Below, in pieces: positions 8,987 to 17,531 of a DNA stretch of 64,000 bases. The position numbers were made by a program, and so were the translations under genes. This DNA is from Exilibacterium tricleocarpae (GTDB taxonomy: Bacteria > Pseudomonadota > Gammaproteobacteria > Pseudomonadales > Cellvibrionaceae). The notes under the pieces are model-generated. The model did not search any database. It was not told the DNA's origin and was given only the letters and a program-made list of their open reading frames with translations. Where the stretch lies: the NCBI RefSeq assembly GCF_007004655.1, contig NZ_ML660091.1:1-64000 (forward strand), written 5' to 3'. Position 1 is the first letter of the stretch, and the number at the start of each line of letters is the position of its first letter.

Positions 8987-9349
8987 ATGGGCAAATTCAG
9001 CCATAGCGACACCACCGATATCGAACGGATTATTCAAGAGTACGTACCGGGCAAGCAGGTGACATTGGCGCACTTGCTGGCCAACCCCACTGTTGAACTG
9101 TGTCAGAAAGTCGGCGTCGAGCACGCCGAGGCCATTGGCATACTGACGCTGACGCCGGGTGAGACGGCGATGATTGCCGGCGATATCGCCACCAAGTCTG
9201 CGGCAGTGGAGATAGGATTTCTCGACCGCTTCTCCGGGGCGTTGGTTATTACCGGCAGTATCGGCGCGGTGGACGAAGCCATGGATGCTGTATTGACCAC
9301 GCTGCAGACGATATTGGGGTATCGGGTATGTGCCGCGACCAAGACTTGA
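8987..9349 (+). CDS. eutS: EutS microcompartment shell protein
   Basis: A 120-residue BMC-domain protein of the circularly permuted EutS/PduU type, which forms bent hexamers at shell edges. It contains [20 protein letters not shown] (residues ~13-32) and the very conserved [18 protein letters not shown] and [15 protein letters not shown]. It is slightly longer than the enterobacterial protein (111 residues) because of an N-terminal extension. It is the first gene of the EUT locus, as in Escherichia and Salmonella, and its 3' end overlaps eutP by 22 bases. Confidence 0.96.
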   Translation: MGKFSHSDTTDIERIIQEYVPGKQVTLAHLLANPTVELCQKVGVEHAEAIGILTLTPGETAMIAGDIATKSAAVEIGFLDRFSGALVITGSIGAVDEAMDAVLTTLQTILGYRVCAATKT

Positions 9350-9915
9350 GTCGAGACTTAGACGCACAATTGAACCAAAGCCCGGGACGAGAAAACGACG
9401 TGTCGCAACTGCCGGCACAGACTGTGGCAACACCGGCGGACTTCGTGGTAATCGGCGAGGTCGGGTGTGGTAAGACTGCGCTGGTCAATGCATTGCTGCA
9501 AACCGGCGCCGCACCGCGCAAGACCCAGAGCGCGGAGTTTCACAGCCACAACGTCATAGATACACCCGGGGAGTTCGTCGGCCGGCGCACTTACTACGGC
9601 GCACTTTTGGCAACTATGGTAGACGTCGCCACCATCGTCTACCTGCAAGCGGCAAACAGCCACTTGTTTTCGCTGCCGGCGGGAGTGCTGACGGTTTACC
9701 CCGGCAAGCAGTTAGTGGGTGTGATCAGCAAGATCGACCTGGCCGATGCCGATATCGACGCGGCGCGACGGGTACTGCGCGACAACGGTATTCCCGAGCC
9801 TTATTTTGAAACGTCTGCAGTTACCCGCGCCGGTATCGAGCAACTGAGTACCCACCTGCTCGGTTTGCAACAGGGGGCGGCGAAAAAGGCGAACAGAGGG
9901 CGAGGTGTCGCCTAA
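9328..9915 (+). CDS. eutP: EutP, acetate kinase / GTPase-like protein
   Basis: EutP of 195 residues. The P-loop GEVGCGKT is at residues 43-50, followed by a switch-like DTPGEF and the SKIDLADAD segment equivalent to NKxD. EutP proteins are reported to have acetate kinase activity, making ATP and acetate from acetyl phosphate. No ackA is present in this window, so EutP would be the terminal ATP-forming step for acetyl phosphate from EutD and phosphoketolase. The N-terminus is about 40 residues longer than in Escherichia; a GTG inside (near residue 25) is an alternative start. It is co-transcribed with eutS; a palindromic element separates it from eutQ. Confidence 0.92.
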   Translation: MCRDQDLSRDLDAQLNQSPGRENDVSQLPAQTVATPADFVVIGEVGCGKTALVNALLQTGAAPRKTQSAEFHSHNVIDTPGEFVGRRTYYGALLATMVDVATIVYLQAANSHLFSLPAGVLTVYPGKQLVGVISKIDLADADIDAARRVLRDNGIPEPYFETSAVTRAGIEQLSTHLLGLQQGAAKKANRGRGVA

Positions 9916-9974
9916 TTAGCCGGCATGTATAGCTGAAAAACGGAGACGGAAACACAGTGAACATTAGCATTCGC

Positions 9975-10316
9975 TTCAGGCGCTTACTTGATTGGTACCT
10001 TTAGCAAGGAAGTGCCAATTGATCGGTCTGCCTCTGGATGGGGTTTTCAGAAACACGGACTAGGCGTCCCCTCGATGAACCCATCCATGGGAACTCGCCT
10101 AAAGCGCCTACTTTCGCTTAAGGCGCCTACTGTTGGTGGTCACGACAGCATCCCTGCTGTCGAGAGTTTCTGAAAGCCCCATCCAGAGGCAGACCTACCC
10201 TCGGTACTTTTAATCAAGATTGGTGAATAGAGAGTATGAGGGTCGATAAGCTGAGCAAACTCTCTTAAGTACCACCATTAAAAGTAGGCACTTTAAGCGA
10301 AAGTAGGTGCCTGAAG
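9975..10316. repeat. Nested palindromic (MITE-like) element between eutP and eutQ
   Basis: The 450-base gap between eutP and eutQ holds no gene. An outer imperfect repeat (TTCAGGCGCTTACTT near 9975 against its complement near 10302-10316) encloses an inner inverted repeat of 30 bases (10025-10054 and 10166-10195) with a single mismatch. Between the inner arms are the palindromes CCCATCCATGGG and GACAGCATCCCTGCTGTC. The same core recurs at 42.08-42.20 kb with changed arm sequences. It could form a large hairpin in the eut transcript. Confidence 0.75.
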
Positions 10317-10366
10317 GGAGCGACATTAAACACAGTGAATGGAAAAATTAATAACAGGTACAGCGC

Positions 10367-11026
10367 ATGAAAACCCTGGTAACCGCCGAGGATATCAAGA
10401 AACTTCACCGCGATGGCGACACTGTGTTGAATATTGTCGCGCGGCGCACGATTATCACCCCCGAAGCCCGGGACCTGGCTGCTAAACTGGGCGTCGCCAT
10501 CACCGAAAGCCCGGCGGAGTCAACCACCGTAGAGACTATCAAGCAGACGCTGAAGGCGCGCCTGCCGGCGGGCAAACACGACCCGGCGCTGCTTGAACAA
10601 CTGGTTCGCAAAGCATTGAGTGAAGTCAAAGACGGCTTCGACGGCCCCCGCTGTGAGCGTCAGGTGGCCGCCAACGGTGTGGTGCTGGTGCGCGGCAACT
10701 CCGTCCGGTTCGGTAAATTTGACGGGGCGCCCGCGCAGTCTATCGGTTTGACCGATGTCATAAGCGCGGCCGACAACAGCGCCGTCAGCGCCGGCTTTAT
10801 GCAGTGGGAAAACGCCAGTTTTCCCTGGACGCTCACCTATGACGAAATCGATGTGGTGCTCGAAGGTGAATTGCATATTCGCTGCGACGGTCAGACTTAT
10901 ATCGGCAAACCCGGCGATGTTTTTTACATACCGAAAGGCGCCGCCATCGAATTTTCCGCACCGGAGCAGGTGCGCTTTGTCTATGTTACTTATCCGGCCG
11001 ACTGGTCGGCGGCGGAGTCGGCGTGA
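10367..11026 (+). CDS. eutQ: EutQ, cupin-type ethanolamine utilisation protein
   Basis: A 219-residue protein. The N-terminal ~70 residues (KTLVTAEDIKKLH ... IITPEARDLAAKLG) match EutQ, and the C-terminal half is a cupin barrel with GFMQWENASFPWTLTYDEIDVVLEGELHI split over strands and PGDVFYIPKG. EutQ has been linked to acetate kinase activity in Salmonella and to microcompartment assembly; its exact job is still debated. Length is close to Escherichia EutQ (233). It is the first gene after the palindromic element and its stop overlaps the eutT start by 4 bases. Confidence 0.95.
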   Translation: MKTLVTAEDIKKLHRDGDTVLNIVARRTIITPEARDLAAKLGVAITESPAESTTVETIKQTLKARLPAGKHDPALLEQLVRKALSEVKDGFDGPRCERQVAANGVVLVRGNSVRFGKFDGAPAQSIGLTDVISAADNSAVSAGFMQWENASFPWTLTYDEIDVVLEGELHIRCDGQTYIGKPGDVFYIPKGAAIEFSAPEQVRFVYVTYPADWSAAESA

Positions 11027-11844
11027 AAGTGCCGGGCTTCGTCACGGAAACCTGGCTGCGCCAGCACTTCGGTCTGGCCCCGGGCAGCGAGGTGCACCTG
11101 CCGGCCACAGCCCGGCTGACGCCCGCCGCCGAACAGTTACTGGGCGAGCGGCAGATCCGGGTCAAGCATATCGACAGTGCCGGTCAGGTCTATGTCGGCG
11201 GCGAGGCCGGCGCTGCGAAGGCGCCTGTGCACCCGCTGACCGGCGCCAACCGGCGCCCGGGAAACCGCTGCGCCGCCTGTGCCGGTGAGGTGCGCGACAA
11301 AGGCGAACTGTTGACCTTGCTCGACGATAAACTGCTGGTGCCGAAAACCCATGCCCGCATCGCACTGCGCGGTAAGCTCGATACCCTGATCGCCCAAACT
11401 ATATGGGTGCAGACACAGTTTGACAGACCGAAGCAGTACCCGGTGCTGCACAAGTGGCTGGCCGATTTGCGGTCTTACATGGGCAACGTATTGCGCAGCG
11501 AGGTCACCGGTGCAGATCTGCCACCGCTCGGTATGGGGGATATGGATTGCCAAACCTTGCACGCGCTGTCGCACCATCCACTCAAATACCTGGGCCACGA
11601 TCATCTCGTGCCGGAGGCCGACCACGGCGACAATGTTGCCTTGTTGAATTTGCTGCGGGCCCTGGTGCGGGAGGCGGAGCTGGCGGCGGTGCGGGCTTTT
11701 ATCAACGACGATCTCGAATTGCTGCGGCCCGATATCGTGCGCGGGCTCAATCGCCTCAGCAGTGCGCTTTACGTGTTGATGCTGATGACGGTGGTCAGTG
11801 AGACCGGCGCCGGCAAACTACCGGAACAGGTATCTGCACCGTGA
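11023..11844 (+). CDS. eutT: EutT, cob(I)alamin adenosyltransferase
   Basis: A 273-residue enzyme that transfers the adenosyl group of ATP to cob(I)alamin to make the coenzyme for EutBC. It matches enterobacterial EutT along its length (ETWLRQH..., HHPLKYLGHDHLVPEADHG, RPDIVRGLNRLSSALYV). The family's metal motif H-x11-C-C-x2-C is altered: His70 is present, but the first Cys position is Arg82, followed by Cys83 and Cys86. The GTG start overlaps the eutQ stop, and the 3' end overlaps eutD, indicating translational coupling. Confidence 0.94.
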   Translation: MKVPGFVTETWLRQHFGLAPGSEVHLPATARLTPAAEQLLGERQIRVKHIDSAGQVYVGGEAGAAKAPVHPLTGANRRPGNRCAACAGEVRDKGELLTLLDDKLLVPKTHARIALRGKLDTLIAQTIWVQTQFDRPKQYPVLHKWLADLRSYMGNVLRSEVTGADLPPLGMGDMDCQTLHALSHHPLKYLGHDHLVPEADHGDNVALLNLLRALVREAELAAVRAFINDDLELLRPDIVRGLNRLSSALYVLMLMTVVSETGAGKLPEQVSAP

Positions 11845-12821
11845 ATGTCATACAGCAATGCCAAACCCAATGCCGGGCGGCACCTCAGAAAGTCGTCTTT
11901 GCCGATGCGCTGGACCCGCGCGTGTTGGACGCCGCCGGCGTCTTGAAACGCGAGGGCCTGGCCGAACCGATTTTGATCGGCAACCCCCTGGCCCTGCGCG
12001 ACTGTGCCGGGCGCGCCGGCATGGCCTTGCCCGGCTTGACGGTTATCGACCCGCTGCATTGCGATAATTTTGAGTCGTTTGCAGAAGCTTACCTGGCGCT
12101 CGACAACAGCGGCCTTGATAGCGAGGGGGCGCGCCAGTCGTTAAGTAATCCGCTGTTCTATGCGGCGATGCTGGTGCGCAGCGGACAGGCCGATATCTGT
12201 ATCGCCGGCAATCTGTCCACCACCGGCGCGGTGCTGCGGGCGGCGTTGAAAGTGATCGGTGTCGCCGAGCAGCATGAAACCGTTTCCTCCTTTTTTATGA
12301 TGTCGTCGCCGGACGGCAAAGACGTGCGCCTGTTTGCCGATGCCGGTGTGGTGCCCGAGCCTACGGTTGCGCAACTGGCGGATATCACCATCGATGCGGC
12401 GCGCAACTATGCCAAGCTGACCGGGGACGTCCCCCGGGTTGCGATGCTGTCGTTTTCCACCAAGGGCAGTTCCGATCATCCGGCGGCGCGACGGGTGCGC
12501 GAGGCGTTCGAGCAGGTGCGGGCCAAAGCGCCGGATTTGATCGTCGATGGCGAACTGCAGTTTGACGCCGCCGTGGTGCCGGCGGTGGCGCAACAAAAAT
12601 CTCCCGACAGCCCGCTGCACGGGAACTCGAATGTCATGATATTTCCGTCGCTCAACGCCGGCAATATCGCCTACAAAGTTGCCCAGCGCCTGTGTCACTA
12701 CCAGGCACTCGGGCCTTTGCTGCAGGGGTTGATGCGCCCCATGCACGATCTGTCTCGCGGTTGCAGCGCGGACGATATTGTTAATATCGCGGTGTTGGCG
12801 TCATGCCTGAACAGACCGTGA
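11841..12821 (+). CDS. eutD: EutD, phosphate acetyltransferase
   Basis: The 326-residue enzyme converts acetyl-CoA and phosphate to acetyl phosphate and free CoA, recycling CoA inside the microcompartment. It belongs to the Pta/PTA_PTB family: it begins VVFADALDPRVL-like, contains ADICIAGNLSTTGAVLRAAL and the C-terminal signature FPSLNAGNIAYKVAQRL with PMHDLSRGCS. The length equals the catalytic domain of Pta without the regulatory N-terminus. It starts with GTG overlapping eutT by 4 bases. Acetyl phosphate made here would join that from phosphoketolase. Confidence 0.96.
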   Translation: MNVIQQCQTQCRAAPQKVVFADALDPRVLDAAGVLKREGLAEPILIGNPLALRDCAGRAGMALPGLTVIDPLHCDNFESFAEAYLALDNSGLDSEGARQSLSNPLFYAAMLVRSGQADICIAGNLSTTGAVLRAALKVIGVAEQHETVSSFFMMSSPDGKDVRLFADAGVVPEPTVAQLADITIDAARNYAKLTGDVPRVAMLSFSTKGSSDHPAARRVREAFEQVRAKAPDLIVDGELQFDAAVVPAVAQQKSPDSPLHGNSNVMIFPSLNAGNIAYKVAQRLCHYQALGPLLQGLMRPMHDLSRGCSADDIVNIAVLASCLNRP

Positions 12822-12849
12822 CCCATTCCATCCCTGAGGAGAAACAACA

Positions 12850-13143
12850 ATGAACGAAGCACTGGGAATTCTCGAAACCAAAGGTCTGACTGCGCTGATC
12901 GAAGCGTCCGATGCCATGGTCAAAGCGGCCCGGGTAAAACTGGTGGGCTATAAACAAATCGGCAGCGGCCTGGTGACCACCATGGTGCGCGGCGATGTCG
13001 CCGCCTGCAAGGCGGCCACCGATGCCGGTGCCGCCGCTGCGCAACGGCTGGGCGAGCTGGTCGCGGTGCATGTGATTCCGCGGCCGCACGATGACCTGGA
13101 GCGTATCTTCCCCATCGGCGGCAAAGCCGGCACCGATGACTGA
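12850..13143 (+). CDS. eutM: EutM-type hexameric shell protein (copy 1)
   Basis: A 97-residue single BMC domain protein ([23 protein letters not shown] split over helix and strand; [17 protein letters not shown]) that forms the flat hexamers covering the shell facets. The loop containing YKQIGSG lines the central pore. A clear GAGGAG is placed before the ATG. It lies between eutD and a second EutM paralogue with ~80% identity over the domain by eye, implying recent duplication or two facet proteins with different pores. Confidence 0.96.
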   Translation: MNEALGILETKGLTALIEASDAMVKAARVKLVGYKQIGSGLVTTMVRGDVAACKAATDAGAAAAQRLGELVAVHVIPRPHDDLERIFPIGGKAGTDD

Positions 13144-13193
13144 GTGGCGTTTTTGGGAGGACGCCCGGTGTGAGATGCCGGGTAAAAACAAAC

Positions 13194-13252
13194 ACAACAG
13201 CCGCTTCAACAACAGCCGCTTTAACAACAGGCGCTTTAACAACAGGCGCAAC
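13194..13252 (+). repeat. 15-bp tandem repeats between the two eutM copies
   Basis: Four near-identical 15-bp units based on AACAACAG(C/G)CGCTTT stand in the 123-base gap between the two shell genes, immediately before the second gene's AAGGGG ribosome-binding site. Unit copy number may vary by slippage and could tune spacing or translation of the downstream shell gene. Confidence 0.7.
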
Positions 13253-13266
13253 AAGGGGACAGCACC

Positions 13267-13608
13267 ATGATGGAAGCGTTAGGTATGATAGAAACCAAAG
13301 GGCTGACGGCGTTGATAGAAGCCTCCGATGCCATGGTCAAAGCAGCCCGCGTGGAACTGGTCGGCTACCGGGAGATTGGCCACGGCTATGTAACGGCGTT
13401 TATCCGCGGCGATGTCGCGGCCTGTAAAGCGGCCACGGATGCGGGGGCCGCGGCGGCCGAGCGTCTGGGCGAGTTGATTGCCGTGCATGTGATTGCCCGT
13501 CCTCATGAAGACCTGGAAACTATTTTCCCGATCCGACGCGCCGCAACCCCGACTAAAAAAGCCCCGGCCAAAAAAGCCCCGGCGAACAAACCACCGGCCA
13601 ACCCGTGA
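13267..13608 (+). CDS. eutM: EutM-type shell protein with Lys/Pro/Ala tail (copy 2)
   Basis: A 113-residue BMC-H protein nearly collinear with the preceding EutM up to about residue 94 ([10 protein letters not shown]). It then carries a basic repetitive tail ([20 protein letters not shown]). The pore loop reads YREIGHG instead of YKQIGSG, so Ser is replaced by His at the pore-loop position. The tail would project from one face of the hexamer and could bind cargo, nucleic acid or neighbouring tiles, loosely recalling the basic C-terminal extension of EutK, but with no helix-turn-helix. The stop is followed within 10 bases by the eutN start. Confidence 0.93.
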   Translation: MMEALGMIETKGLTALIEASDAMVKAARVELVGYREIGHGYVTAFIRGDVAACKAATDAGAAAAERLGELIAVHVIARPHEDLETIFPIRRAATPTKKAPAKKAPANKPPANP

Positions 13609-13615
13609 GGTCGCT

Positions 13616-13918
13616 ATGAAACTGGCAAAAGTCATCGGACAGGTGGTTGCCACTGTGCGCAACGACCGCCTGGGCATGGATAAGCTGGTGTTGGTGAAGT
13701 TTATCGATCAGACCGGCGCCGAGGACCCGGCCGTGGCGGTAGCGGTGGACAAGCTGGGCGCCGGCGAAGGGGAGTGGGTGTTGCTTGTCGCCGGCAGTTC
13801 CGCGCGGGTGGCCGCCGGCGCCGACGCACAGACACCGGTGGACCTGAGTGTGGTGGGTATCGTCGATGAAGTCACCAGTGAGCGACAGTCCTGGTTTCAC
13901 AAAAACGGGCAGTCCTGA
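13616..13918 (+). CDS. eutN: EutN, pentameric vertex protein
   Basis: A 100-residue EutN/CcmL (BMC-P) protein forming the pentamers that close the shell vertices. The start MKLAKVIGQVVATVRND and the segment VAVDKLGAGEGEWVLLVAGSSAR are canonical. ATG 13616 is selected because homologues start at this MKLxxV motif and GTGAGG lies just upstream; a longer frame beginning at 13493 would only reread the tail of the preceding shell gene. It lies downstream of the two facet proteins and upstream of eutE, as in EUT1 operons. Confidence 0.95.
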   Translation: MKLAKVIGQVVATVRNDRLGMDKLVLVKFIDQTGAEDPAVAVAVDKLGAGEGEWVLLVAGSSARVAAGADAQTPVDLSVVGIVDEVTSERQSWFHKNGQS

Positions 13919-13954
13919 GTGTCCCCGGCGTTTGACAGGCAAGCGAGGTAGGTC

Positions 13955-15361
13955 ATGACACAGCAACAGATTGACAGCCGGCAGGTGGAAACCATTGTCC
14001 GGCGCGTGATTGAGGAACTGCACGCGCCGCAACCGGACGGCGAACGCGGCGGCATTTACCAGACCCTCGACGATGCGGTTGCCGCGGCACAAACGGCGCA
14101 GCAGCAACTGCACAGTCTGGCGCGGCGCGAAGCCATTATCGCGGCGATTCGCAAACTGGCGGGCAGCCATGTGCGTGAACTCGCCGAAATGGGTGTCAGT
14201 GAAACCGGGTTTGGCCGGGTGGCCGATAAGATACGCAAAAACCAACTGGTGCTCGACAAAACGCCCGGACCGGAGGCCATAGTGCCCGCGGCCATGACCG
14301 GCGATCATGGCCTGTCGCTGGTGGAGAACGCGCCCTGGGGAGTTATCGCCTCGGTCACACCTTCCACCAATCCGTCGGCCACCATATTGAACAACAGTAT
14401 CAGCATGATTGCCGCCGGCAATGCGGTGGTCTTCTCGCCGCACCCGTCCGCCAAAGCGGTGTCGCAACGAGCCATTCAACTGGTCAATCAGGCCTCGGCG
14501 AGCGCCGGTGGTCCGGCTGCGCTGGTGACCTGCGTGGAGAATCCCAGCCTCGACAGCGCCAATGAGCTGTTTGTCTATCCGGGGATTCGCCTGCTTACCG
14601 TTACCGGCGGCGAGGGGGTGGTGACGGCGGCGCGGCGGGTTACCGACAAACGCCTGATCGCAGCCGGACCCGGCAATCCGCCGGTGGTGGTCGATGAGAC
14701 CGCCGATCTCGAGCGGGCCGCGGTCAGTATCGTTCAGGGTGCCTCTTTCGATAACAATATTATCTGTGTCGATGAAAAGGAAATCATTGCCGTCGATGCG
14801 ATTGCCGATCCATTGCTGGCGGCAATGGAGCGCAACGGCGCGGTGAAGATAAGTGCCGAGCAAGGCGCCGCCGTGGCGCAACTGGTGCTGCAGGATTACC
14901 CCGGGCCCAAGGCCCGCCCGAAACCCGAATGGATTGGCCGCGATGCCGCCAAGATCGCTGCTGCCGCCGGTTTCGAGGTGCCGCCGGCAACGCGCCTGCT
15001 GGTGGTGGAGACACCGCGGGATCATGTCTTCGCCGTCACCGAGCTGATGCTGCCGGTGATCGCCCTGGTCAGAGCCGCCGATGCCGACCAGGCGATCGAC
15101 TGGGGCATCGCCCTGGAGCGAGGCAACCGCCATACCGCGGCCATGCACTCGCGCAATATCGACAATCTCTCGCGTATGGCGGCTGAGGTAAACACCAGCC
15201 TGTTTGTCAAAAACGGGCCCTGTCTGGCCGGCCTGGGTGCCGGCGGTGAAGGCTGGACATCGATGACCATCTCCACGCCGACCGGCGAAGGGGTCACCAG
15301 CGCCGCCACTTTTGTGCGCAAACGCCGCTGTACGCTGGTCGATGCGTTTCGGATCGTGTAG
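13955..15361 (+). CDS. eutE: EutE, CoA-acylating acetaldehyde dehydrogenase
   Basis: The 468-residue enzyme oxidises acetaldehyde with NAD+ and CoA to acetyl-CoA inside the shell. The first ~20 residues (QIDSRQVETIVRRVIEEL) form the amphipathic encapsulation helix typical of core enzymes. Aldehyde-dehydrogenase features follow: nucleotide-binding AAGPGNPPVVVDETAD and the catalytic Cys in SFDNNIICVDEKE. C-terminal FVRKRRCTLVDAFRIV is conserved in EutE/PduP. AGGTAGGTC precedes the ATG. It competes with EutG for acetaldehyde and regenerates CoA through EutD. Confidence 0.96.
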   Translation: MTQQQIDSRQVETIVRRVIEELHAPQPDGERGGIYQTLDDAVAAAQTAQQQLHSLARREAIIAAIRKLAGSHVRELAEMGVSETGFGRVADKIRKNQLVLDKTPGPEAIVPAAMTGDHGLSLVENAPWGVIASVTPSTNPSATILNNSISMIAAGNAVVFSPHPSAKAVSQRAIQLVNQASASAGGPAALVTCVENPSLDSANELFVYPGIRLLTVTGGEGVVTAARRVTDKRLIAAGPGNPPVVVDETADLERAAVSIVQGASFDNNIICVDEKEIIAVDAIADPLLAAMERNGAVKISAEQGAAVAQLVLQDYPGPKARPKPEWIGRDAAKIAAAAGFEVPPATRLLVVETPRDHVFAVTELMLPVIALVRAADADQAIDWGIALERGNRHTAAMHSRNIDNLSRMAAEVNTSLFVKNGPCLAGLGAGGEGWTSMTISTPTGEGVTSAATFVRKRRCTLVDAFRIV

Positions 15362-15370
15362 AGGCCGCCC

Positions 15371-16213
15371 ATGCATACCCCGATTGAGACGGTAAACAAA
15401 TTGTCGGCGGCGATCGCCGCCATGCTCAACGATACCGGTTTTGCGCCTTATCACGGTGCTGTAAAAGTCGGCGTCGATCTCGGTACCGCGGATATTCAAA
15501 CCCTGGTGCTGGACCGGCACAACCGCCCGCTGGCCTGCTATCTGCGCTGGGCGGAGGTGGTGCGCGACGGCATCGTGGTTGATTACCAGGGCGCCCGTGA
15601 AATTGTCAGCGAGCAGTTGCAGTGCGCGGCACAGCGCCTGGATGTGAACATCGAGCGGGTCGCCACCGCGTTTCCGCCCGGCACCGATCCGCGTATCTCC
15701 GTCAATGTGGTGGAAGCGGCCGGTGTGGAAGTCAGCACGGTGATCGATGAACCGAGCAGCGTCGCCCAACTGTTGTCTCTGCAACACGCCGCCGTGGTCG
15801 ATATCGGCGGCGGCACTACCGGCACTGCGATTGTAGAGCAGGGCCGGGTGGTGGCGTCCGCCGACGATCCCACCGGCGGTCATCATATTACCCTGGCGCT
15901 GGCGGGCCACTACGGTCTGCCCTACGACAAGGCCGAGTGGTTGAAGCGTATGGACGACTCCGGGGATGTCCTGGCGGTGGTGCGACCGGTGATCGCCAAG
16001 ATGGCCGACCTGGTGCGCCGGCATATCGCCGCCCATGCACCGCCGGTGATTTACCTGACCGGTGGCTGCTGTGCGCTGCACGGCTTTGCCGAGGTTTTCG
16101 CCGCCGAACTTGCCGATACCGAGGTGGTCGTTCCCGAGCGGCCACTGCATCTGACGCCGCTGGCGATTGCGGCCTGCGCCGATGCGCCCGACGTCCGACT
16201 GCAGGCCGTTTGA
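15371..16213 (+). CDS. eutJ: EutJ, DnaK/actin-fold chaperone-like protein
   Basis: A 280-residue member of the actin/Hsp70 ATPase superfamily. Phosphate loops are seen in KVGVDLGTADIQTLVLD (~35-50) and VVDIGGGTTGTAIVEQG (~141-157), and the adenosine motif in IYLTGGCCALHGFAEVF near the C-terminus. EutJ is thought to help fold or maintain core enzymes of the microcompartment; direct evidence is limited. Length and position between eutE and eutG match EUT1 loci. Confidence 0.94.
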   Translation: MHTPIETVNKLSAAIAAMLNDTGFAPYHGAVKVGVDLGTADIQTLVLDRHNRPLACYLRWAEVVRDGIVVDYQGAREIVSEQLQCAAQRLDVNIERVATAFPPGTDPRISVNVVEAAGVEVSTVIDEPSSVAQLLSLQHAAVVDIGGGTTGTAIVEQGRVVASADDPTGGHHITLALAGHYGLPYDKAEWLKRMDDSGDVLAVVRPVIAKMADLVRRHIAAHAPPVIYLTGGCCALHGFAEVFAAELADTEVVVPERPLHLTPLAIAACADAPDVRLQAV

Positions 16214-16214
16214 T

Positions 16215-17516
16215 ATGCCGGCCGCACTCGATCAAGCCGCCGCCGCGCTGATTACGCAAACGGCGACGCGCACGGTAGATGCGCTCGCGGCGCAAAACCT
16301 GTTTCACTTCAGCGCACCCCGGCACACCTTGGTCGGCGCGGGGGCGACGCTGAAACTCGGTGAGTTGCTGCAATCGCAGTCGGTGCGGCGCGTATTTATC
16401 GTTGCCGATCAGGCGGTACACCAGCGCGGCCTGCTGGCGCCGGCGCTGCGCAGCCTGTCGCGGGCGACCATCGAGGTGGAGCTGTTCACCGGCATTGAGC
16501 GGGAGCCGGGAGTTGAAGTTATCGAGCGCGGCGTGGCGTCGCTGGCGCAAAGCGACGCCGACTTCGTGCTCGGATGTGGTGGCGGCTCGGCGATGGATGC
16601 GGCCAAGGCCATTGCCGTGTTGGGCAGTTGCGGTTGCGATCTCGACGCGCTTACGGCCGCCGGTTTCGAAGGCCGCCGCCGTATCGGCCTGGGCGCTGTC
16701 CCGACCACCGCCGGCACCGGTTCTGAGGTGACCGATATCAGCGTCATTATGACTGGCAGCCAGCACCACAAAATCGTCGCCAAGCACGCGACCCTGATGC
16801 CCGATGTTGCGGTTATCGATCCGACGCTGATGGTGACCCTGCCGGCTGCGGTGACCGCCGCCACCGGCATCGATGCCCTGACCCATGCCATCGAGGCCTG
16901 TGTTGCCAGTGCCGGCAATCCGCTGTCGCAGGCGTTTGCCATGTCGGCGATCGGCGAGATCGCGCGGGCGTTGCCGGTGGCGGTGGGCAACGGCAGTGAT
17001 CTGGCGGCGCGCCAGACCATGGCGGTCGCCGCTTACAAAGCGGGACTGGCGTTCAGCAACGCCGGCCTTGGGTTAGTGCACGCGCTGTCGCATCAAATCG
17101 GTGCCCGCTACGGCATCGCCCACGGTGTGGCCAACGGTATTTTGTTACCCCATGTGATGGCGTTTAACGCCCTGGTCTGCCGCACGGACTACGCCGCCAT
17201 GGCACCGGTGTTGGGTGTGCCCGGCGCCGGTAGCAGTGGTTGTAACAGTAGTTATAGCAGTAATGGTAACAACGAGCGACGCGATTGCGACAACACGATC
17301 GCCGCGGTGCGACGGTTGTTGGCGGATATCGGTCTGCCCGACAACCTGGTCCCGTTTGGTGCGCGGGTGGAAGACTTTGCGGAGCTGGCCGACGGGGCCC
17401 TGCAGGATATCTGCATCCAAACCAACCCCCGCGATGTAGCGCCGGCCGACATTATCCCACTGCTGCAAAAAGCCATGCAGCCGCCCGGGCCTCAGTCCCC
17501 GGCGAGTGGTTTTTAA
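16215..17516 (+). CDS. eutG: EutG, iron-type alcohol dehydrogenase
   Basis: The 433-residue class III (iron-dependent) alcohol dehydrogenase reduces acetaldehyde to ethanol, regenerating NAD+ within the shell. It contains the NAD-binding GCGGGSAMDAAKAIA and metal-binding histidines in DALTHAIEA and LGLVHALSHQIGARYGIAHGVANG (split). Start 16215 follows the eutJ stop after one base. About residues 335-357 is a low-complexity Ser/Asn/Gly-rich insert (GSSGCNSSYSSNGNNERRD) absent from typical EutG; it accounts for much of the extra length over the usual ~395-404. The insert's codons look repetitive (AGTAGTTATAGCAGTAATGG), consistent with slippage. Confidence 0.94.
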   Translation: MPAALDQAAAALITQTATRTVDALAAQNLFHFSAPRHTLVGAGATLKLGELLQSQSVRRVFIVADQAVHQRGLLAPALRSLSRATIEVELFTGIEREPGVEVIERGVASLAQSDADFVLGCGGGSAMDAAKAIAVLGSCGCDLDALTAAGFEGRRRIGLGAVPTTAGTGSEVTDISVIMTGSQHHKIVAKHATLMPDVAVIDPTLMVTLPAAVTAATGIDALTHAIEACVASAGNPLSQAFAMSAIGEIARALPVAVGNGSDLAARQTMAVAAYKAGLAFSNAGLGLVHALSHQIGARYGIAHGVANGILLPHVMAFNALVCRTDYAAMAPVLGVPGAGSSGCNSSYSSNGNNERRDCDNTIAAVRRLLADIGLPDNLVPFGARVEDFAELADGALQDICIQTNPRDVAPADIIPLLQKAMQPPGPQSPASGF

Positions 17517-17531
17517 ACTGGAGACAAGCTG

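Noticed and set aside
9975-10316. Insertion sequence between eutP and eutQ
   Set aside because: No transposase frame or target duplication is apparent; it is a non-coding palindromic element.
13194-13252. Tandem 15-bp units considered as a CRISPR array
   Set aside because: Units are directly adjacent with no spacers, so this is a simple tandem repeat.
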